The position numbers and the translations under genes are program-made. From the NCBI GenBank assembly GCA_035318505.1, contig DATHEQ010000016.1, forward strand, positions 1 to 64,000: DNA of 64,000 bases, in the 5' to 3' direction. Below, one piece after another: positions 61,177 through 64,000 of this stretch. How positions within the stretch are numbered: the stretch's first letter is position 1; each line of letters starts with the position of its first letter. The notes under the pieces are model-generated. The model did not search any database, was not told the DNA's origin, and saw nothing but the letters and a program-made list of their open reading frames with translations. Source of the DNA: DASWDH01 sp035318505. GTDB lineage: Bacteria; Myxococcota_A; Polyangia; Polyangiales; Polyangiaceae.

Positions 61177-63657
61177 GATGGCCAACGGAAACGTCGCGAG
61201 CATGAGAAGCGCGCTCGCCGAAACGGGCGTTCGCCGCGCCAGTGCGCAGCTGCAACTGTCATCGGCATCGCCGCTCGTCGGAGGTGTGGTCGTCGGCCCG
61301 CCTCCCGCGCCCGCGGCGCCTCCCTCGGGCGGCGCCGCGTCAGCCCCGGTGGGCGGTGTGGTGGTACCGACGGTGGCCCAGACGCCCGTGACCACGATGG
61401 CGAAGTCTTGCGGACCTTCCATGACCTCCTTCGGCTGGACCATCACCGTATAAGCACCCGAGGCGGGCGCCGTGAGCAACACTTGCTCGACGTTGTTGCG
61501 TCGATCCGCTTCGCCACCCGGTTCCGAGGCGCCGTCCGCGAAGACATTGCCGAGGTAAGTTCCCGCCGGCCCGCTCACGGTGAGGTCGAGATCGTTGACG
61601 AGGCGCGCCGCGGTCCAGCTAGCGGGGTTGTCGACCGTGGCGCCCATCGGAGGCGAGTCCGGCGTGCTCGGAAAATCGGTCCACACCAAGGTGATTTTGA
61701 GCGGCTGCGTCGGCTCGACGCCGTTGATCGTGTACGTCACTGGCGCTTCGGATTCCACGTCGAATCCAGTGCGGTGATCGTCGACGTAGAGCTTGCGCGT
61801 CGACCCGGCGAAGACGAGCGCCTGATCGAGCTGCACGCGCCCCCAACCCTGTTCGTTCGACGGAATGGGGCTGATCGTCATCCCGTCGTTGTCGGTCCCT
61901 TTCATCGATGCCGCGGAGTTGATCATCGTCGCCTTGATGAGTGCTGCGGTCGGTGTGAGCGCGTCCGTCATGCCCTTCGCGCCCGAGGGATAAAACCCAT
62001 CCATGTAATACTGCCGGATGAGGGCGGCCGCGGCGACTGCCACCGGCGCTGCAAACGAGGTGCCGCTCCCTTCTCTGGCTGTGCAGTTCGGCGCGCCATC
62101 GACAGTCCCGTCACTGCGCGCCGCGGTGTTGAATCCGGGGACGATGACATCGGGTTTGATCCGCCCGTCGCTTGTCCAGCCTCGCGATGAATAGCGCGAG
62201 ATGTTGTCATCGCTCACCGCGGTCGCGCTGGTACGCGAGCTGCCGATGGCGAGTCCATCCTTGTTGGTGGCAGGGCTTCCCACCGAGAAATCGACGTTGG
62301 CGGCGCCGTAGTTGCCCGCTGCGTACACGATCAAGAAATCCTTGTGCTCCCACATGTACCGGTCCACGTCCTGCGAGCGCATCGTATAGTTGCACTGGCG
62401 AGGCCCGAGTACCTTCTCGTTGTCGCCCCACGAGTCGTTGTGAACGCTCGCGCCCTGTAGGCGTGCTTGCTCGAAGAGCGGGTCGAGCTGGATGACGGGA
62501 CAACCGAAGCCGGGACCATCCGAGCACTCGTTCGTCAGATACCCGGCGTCCTGCACGACAATCTTGGCGCCAGGCGCCATGCCGTCTTGCGCCGCGAAGT
62601 TTTCCGGATTGTTGTCGCTGTCGCCCACCATGTTGCCGGCGACGTGGGTACCGTGACCGAGTGTGTCCCACTTCGTATGGTCGGCCGGATCTTCGCAGCT
62701 CGGGCCGGTTGGCCATTGATCGCATGAATAGAGAAAGTCGTAGGCGACGATCTTGCGGTGCGAGAGGTCGGTCAGTGTCCCGTATCCCTCTGCATCGGAC
62801 CAGGTGTTGACGACGGGGAGCGCGTCGCCGTTGAAATAGCAGGAGTTGGCGTCGAGCCCCGTGTCGGCCATGGCCACGATTTGGCCCTCGCCGCGGATGC
62901 CATGCGCCCAAATCGGCGTCTGCCCCATGTCGTGCCCTTGCGTGCCCGACTGAATCGTTCCGGCCGTTCGATCGTTCAGCCATCCCACGTGATGGATGCG
63001 CTCCACCAAAAAAACCTCGGGGAGCTCGGCCATGGCGCGAGCGCCTTCGGCCACGGCATCCACCGGAAAAATTGCGCTCACACGACCAAAGCCACCCGCC
63101 TCGCCGTCTCCCGCCAACCGTGCACCGCGGGCGGCGGCAAGCGCGCGAACCGAGTCGCGATCGTGACCGGGCATGACGTGAATCATGACCGGAACGTCGG
63201 AGCGATCGAGGCGCAGGGCAATCGCGGCGGGTAAGAGATCGCGCGCGAGTCGGTCCTCGGCTCGGTACGCCGCGAGAGCGACCATGCCTCTCACGGCTGC
63301 GGCCTTCGCATCATGCGGGCGCTCGAGCAAGAGAGCGTCGTAGGGCAGATGACTCACCTCGCGGTATCCCGCCTGGCGCAGCGCGCGCCGCGCGGCCGGC
63401 GTGACGGCACCCGCAAACTTCGCGATGACGAAGGGCTCGCTGGGGACGGCGAGCTCCGGCGCGATCGCCTCGAGAGCGCCCGCGGCCGACGCCGCTTCAA
63501 CCGTAATTCGACGGCCAGAGGGGGTCTCGACGAAGGCCCGCGCAGGATCGAGCGACGGGCCTGCCGGTGCGGAGCACGCCGCTGCACTTGCCGCTGCCGC
63601 GAGACCGGTGAGCAGCTTGCCGCAGGACTGCATCGTGCGGCGGGTGGACACCATCAT
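61126..63657 (-). CDS. S8 subtilisin-like protease with MYXO-CTERM-like tail
   Basis: An 843-residue exported serine protease. ATG 63657 has GGAGG 7 nt upstream. The signal ends ASAAACSAP, which could be a lipobox. A propeptide-like region covers about 40-235. The S8 catalytic triad is complete: Asp265 (MADTGLDANS), His335 (GHGTHVAGN) and Ser534 (GSGTSFAAP). After the protease domain a beta region (GVEPTQPLKITLVWTDFPST) resembles a P-domain-like jelly roll, then a Thr/Gly/Pro linker. The C terminus has DSCSC, a hydrophobic helix (SASALLMLATFPLAIL) and an Arg-rich end (RRRRR), the layout of the MYXO-CTERM sorting signal. It would be anchored on the cell surface. Confidence 0.9.
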   Translation of the reverse strand: MMVSTRRTMQSCGKLLTGLAAAASAAACSAPAGPSLDPARAFVETPSGRRITVEAASAAGALEAIAPELAVPSEPFVIAKFAGAVTPAARRALRQAGYREVSHLPYDALLLERPHDAKAAAVRGMVALAAYRAEDRLARDLLPAAIALRLDRSDVPVMIHVMPGHDRDSVRALAAARGARLAGDGEAGGFGRVSAIFPVDAVAEGARAMAELPEVFLVERIHHVGWLNDRTAGTIQSGTQGHDMGQTPIWAHGIRGEGQIVAMADTGLDANSCYFNGDALPVVNTWSDAEGYGTLTDLSHRKIVAYDFLYSCDQWPTGPSCEDPADHTKWDTLGHGTHVAGNMVGDSDNNPENFAAQDGMAPGAKIVVQDAGYLTNECSDGPGFGCPVIQLDPLFEQARLQGASVHNDSWGDNEKVLGPRQCNYTMRSQDVDRYMWEHKDFLIVYAAGNYGAANVDFSVGSPATNKDGLAIGSSRTSATAVSDDNISRYSSRGWTSDGRIKPDVIVPGFNTAARSDGTVDGAPNCTAREGSGTSFAAPVAVAAAALIRQYYMDGFYPSGAKGMTDALTPTAALIKATMINSAASMKGTDNDGMTISPIPSNEQGWGRVQLDQALVFAGSTRKLYVDDHRTGFDVESEAPVTYTINGVEPTQPLKITLVWTDFPSTPDSPPMGATVDNPASWTAARLVNDLDLTVSGPAGTYLGNVFADGASEPGGEADRRNNVEQVLLTAPASGAYTVMVQPKEVMEGPQDFAIVVTGVWATVGTTTPPTGADAAPPEGGAAGAGGGPTTTPPTSGDADDSCSCALARRTPVSASALLMLATFPLAILRRRRRTGGRHGARRS

Positions 63658-64000
63658 GCGCCTTCCTCCAGTGTTTCGTTCCTTCGAGGGCCGCACCATA
63701 GGCTGGATGGACCCCAGACCGTCAAGCGCTTCTGCATTCGTCGAGCGCCCCCCGCTCGCGCCATCGCGACGGCATCATCGGGCCCGCTGCAGTTCGAGCG
63801 TGTGGGTTCAGCAAGTCCACGGGACCACTTCTAGCCACATAGCAACAATGCGTCGTCAGCTGACCGACGGCCTAGCTTCCTTCGGATACGGCCCTGTTCG
63901 AACGAATGCCGCGCGTGCGGCCAACATGTCGTCGCTCGACCGACCACGGCGCCTCGTTCGATAAGGGCGTGTTCAACGCTGCTTGTCGTTCTCGCGGCAG
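63658..64000. other. Right-end intergenic region, no supported gene
   Basis: The promoter of the subtilase gene should lie at its left part. The only structure I see is the palindrome GTCAGCTGAC at 63855-63864. Short open frames on both strands look like spurious readings of GC-rich DNA. Confidence 0.5.

Noticed and set aside
63401..63964. A 187-residue plus-strand frame near the right end
   Set aside because: Mostly antisense to the subtilase propeptide and with no recognisable domain or ribosome-binding site.

Overview
The window is high-GC DNA packed with Gly-rich, Thr-rich and Cys-rich lipoproteins, a Hanks-type Ser/Thr kinase beside a TPR/PEGA protein, DUF1592/DUF1552 proteins, a TonB-domain/receptor fusion, and a subtilase ending in a MYXO-CTERM-like tail. 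This points to a large-genome predatory or saprophytic myxobacterium of the Sorangiineae/Polyangiales type. I see no insertion sequence, phage gene, tRNA, rRNA or CRISPR array, so it reads as ordinary chromosome.

Layout. 1-4.4 kb: signalling and envelope (TPR/PEGA protein, kinase, Cys-rich lipoprotein, small membrane protein). 4.5-14.2 kb: housekeeping and metabolism (M3 oligopeptidase, HxlR regulator, chlorite-dismutase-family haem protein, aspartate-semialdehyde dehydrogenase, DoxX and glyoxalase I, DUF89 phosphatase, a polar amino-acid ABC importer with fused binding protein and permease, ribosomal protein S21). 14.2-22 kb: alpha/beta hydrolase, then a same-strand run of patatin, DUF4912 protein, GH57 branching enzyme, glycogen synthase and zinc alcohol dehydrogenase, in effect a glycogen/alpha-glucan locus. 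22-28 kb: STAS-like protein, secreted GH19-type lysozyme/chitinase, CDF metal transporter, and two convergent lipoproteins, one with a complete PHM/DBM-type copper centre. 28-34.2 kb: a four-gene beta-oxidation operon (TetR, acyl-CoA dehydrogenase, FadN-type 3-hydroxyacyl-CoA dehydrogenase/hydratase, thiolase) with a palindromic operator before the TetR gene. 34.4-45 kb: small lipoprotein, a 1642-residue metalloprotease lipoprotein, a YceI/TauE/Kir-channel operon, a GH43 lipoprotein, a DDN-type oxidoreductase and a second STAS-like protein. 45-55 kb: Nudix/metallo-beta-lactamase fusion, a large lipoprotein, a TonB-domain/TonB-receptor fusion followed by ECF sigma, FecR-type and outer-membrane genes, then a Cys-rich disulfide-repeat lipoprotein. 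55-64 kb: a two-haem DUF1592 cytochrome carrying a C-terminal CBM2-like module, coupled to a Tat-exported DUF1552 protein; an unknown large membrane protein; and a subtilase with a MYXO-CTERM tail.

Themes. Many proteins are exported lipoproteins in which a low-complexity Gly/Thr/Ala linker joins a lipidated N terminus to a catalytic domain (copper monooxygenase, GH43, an unknown Cys-rich domain). With the cytochrome-CBM2 protein, GH19 enzyme, subtilase and metalloprotease, the window holds a substantial surface or secreted degradative repertoire. Domain fusions are frequent (SBP-permease, Nudix-MBL, TonB_C-receptor, FecR-TPR-like, cytochrome-CBM2). Neighbouring genes are often translationally coupled by ATGA/GTGA overlaps, and five convergent pairs overlap at their 3' ends.
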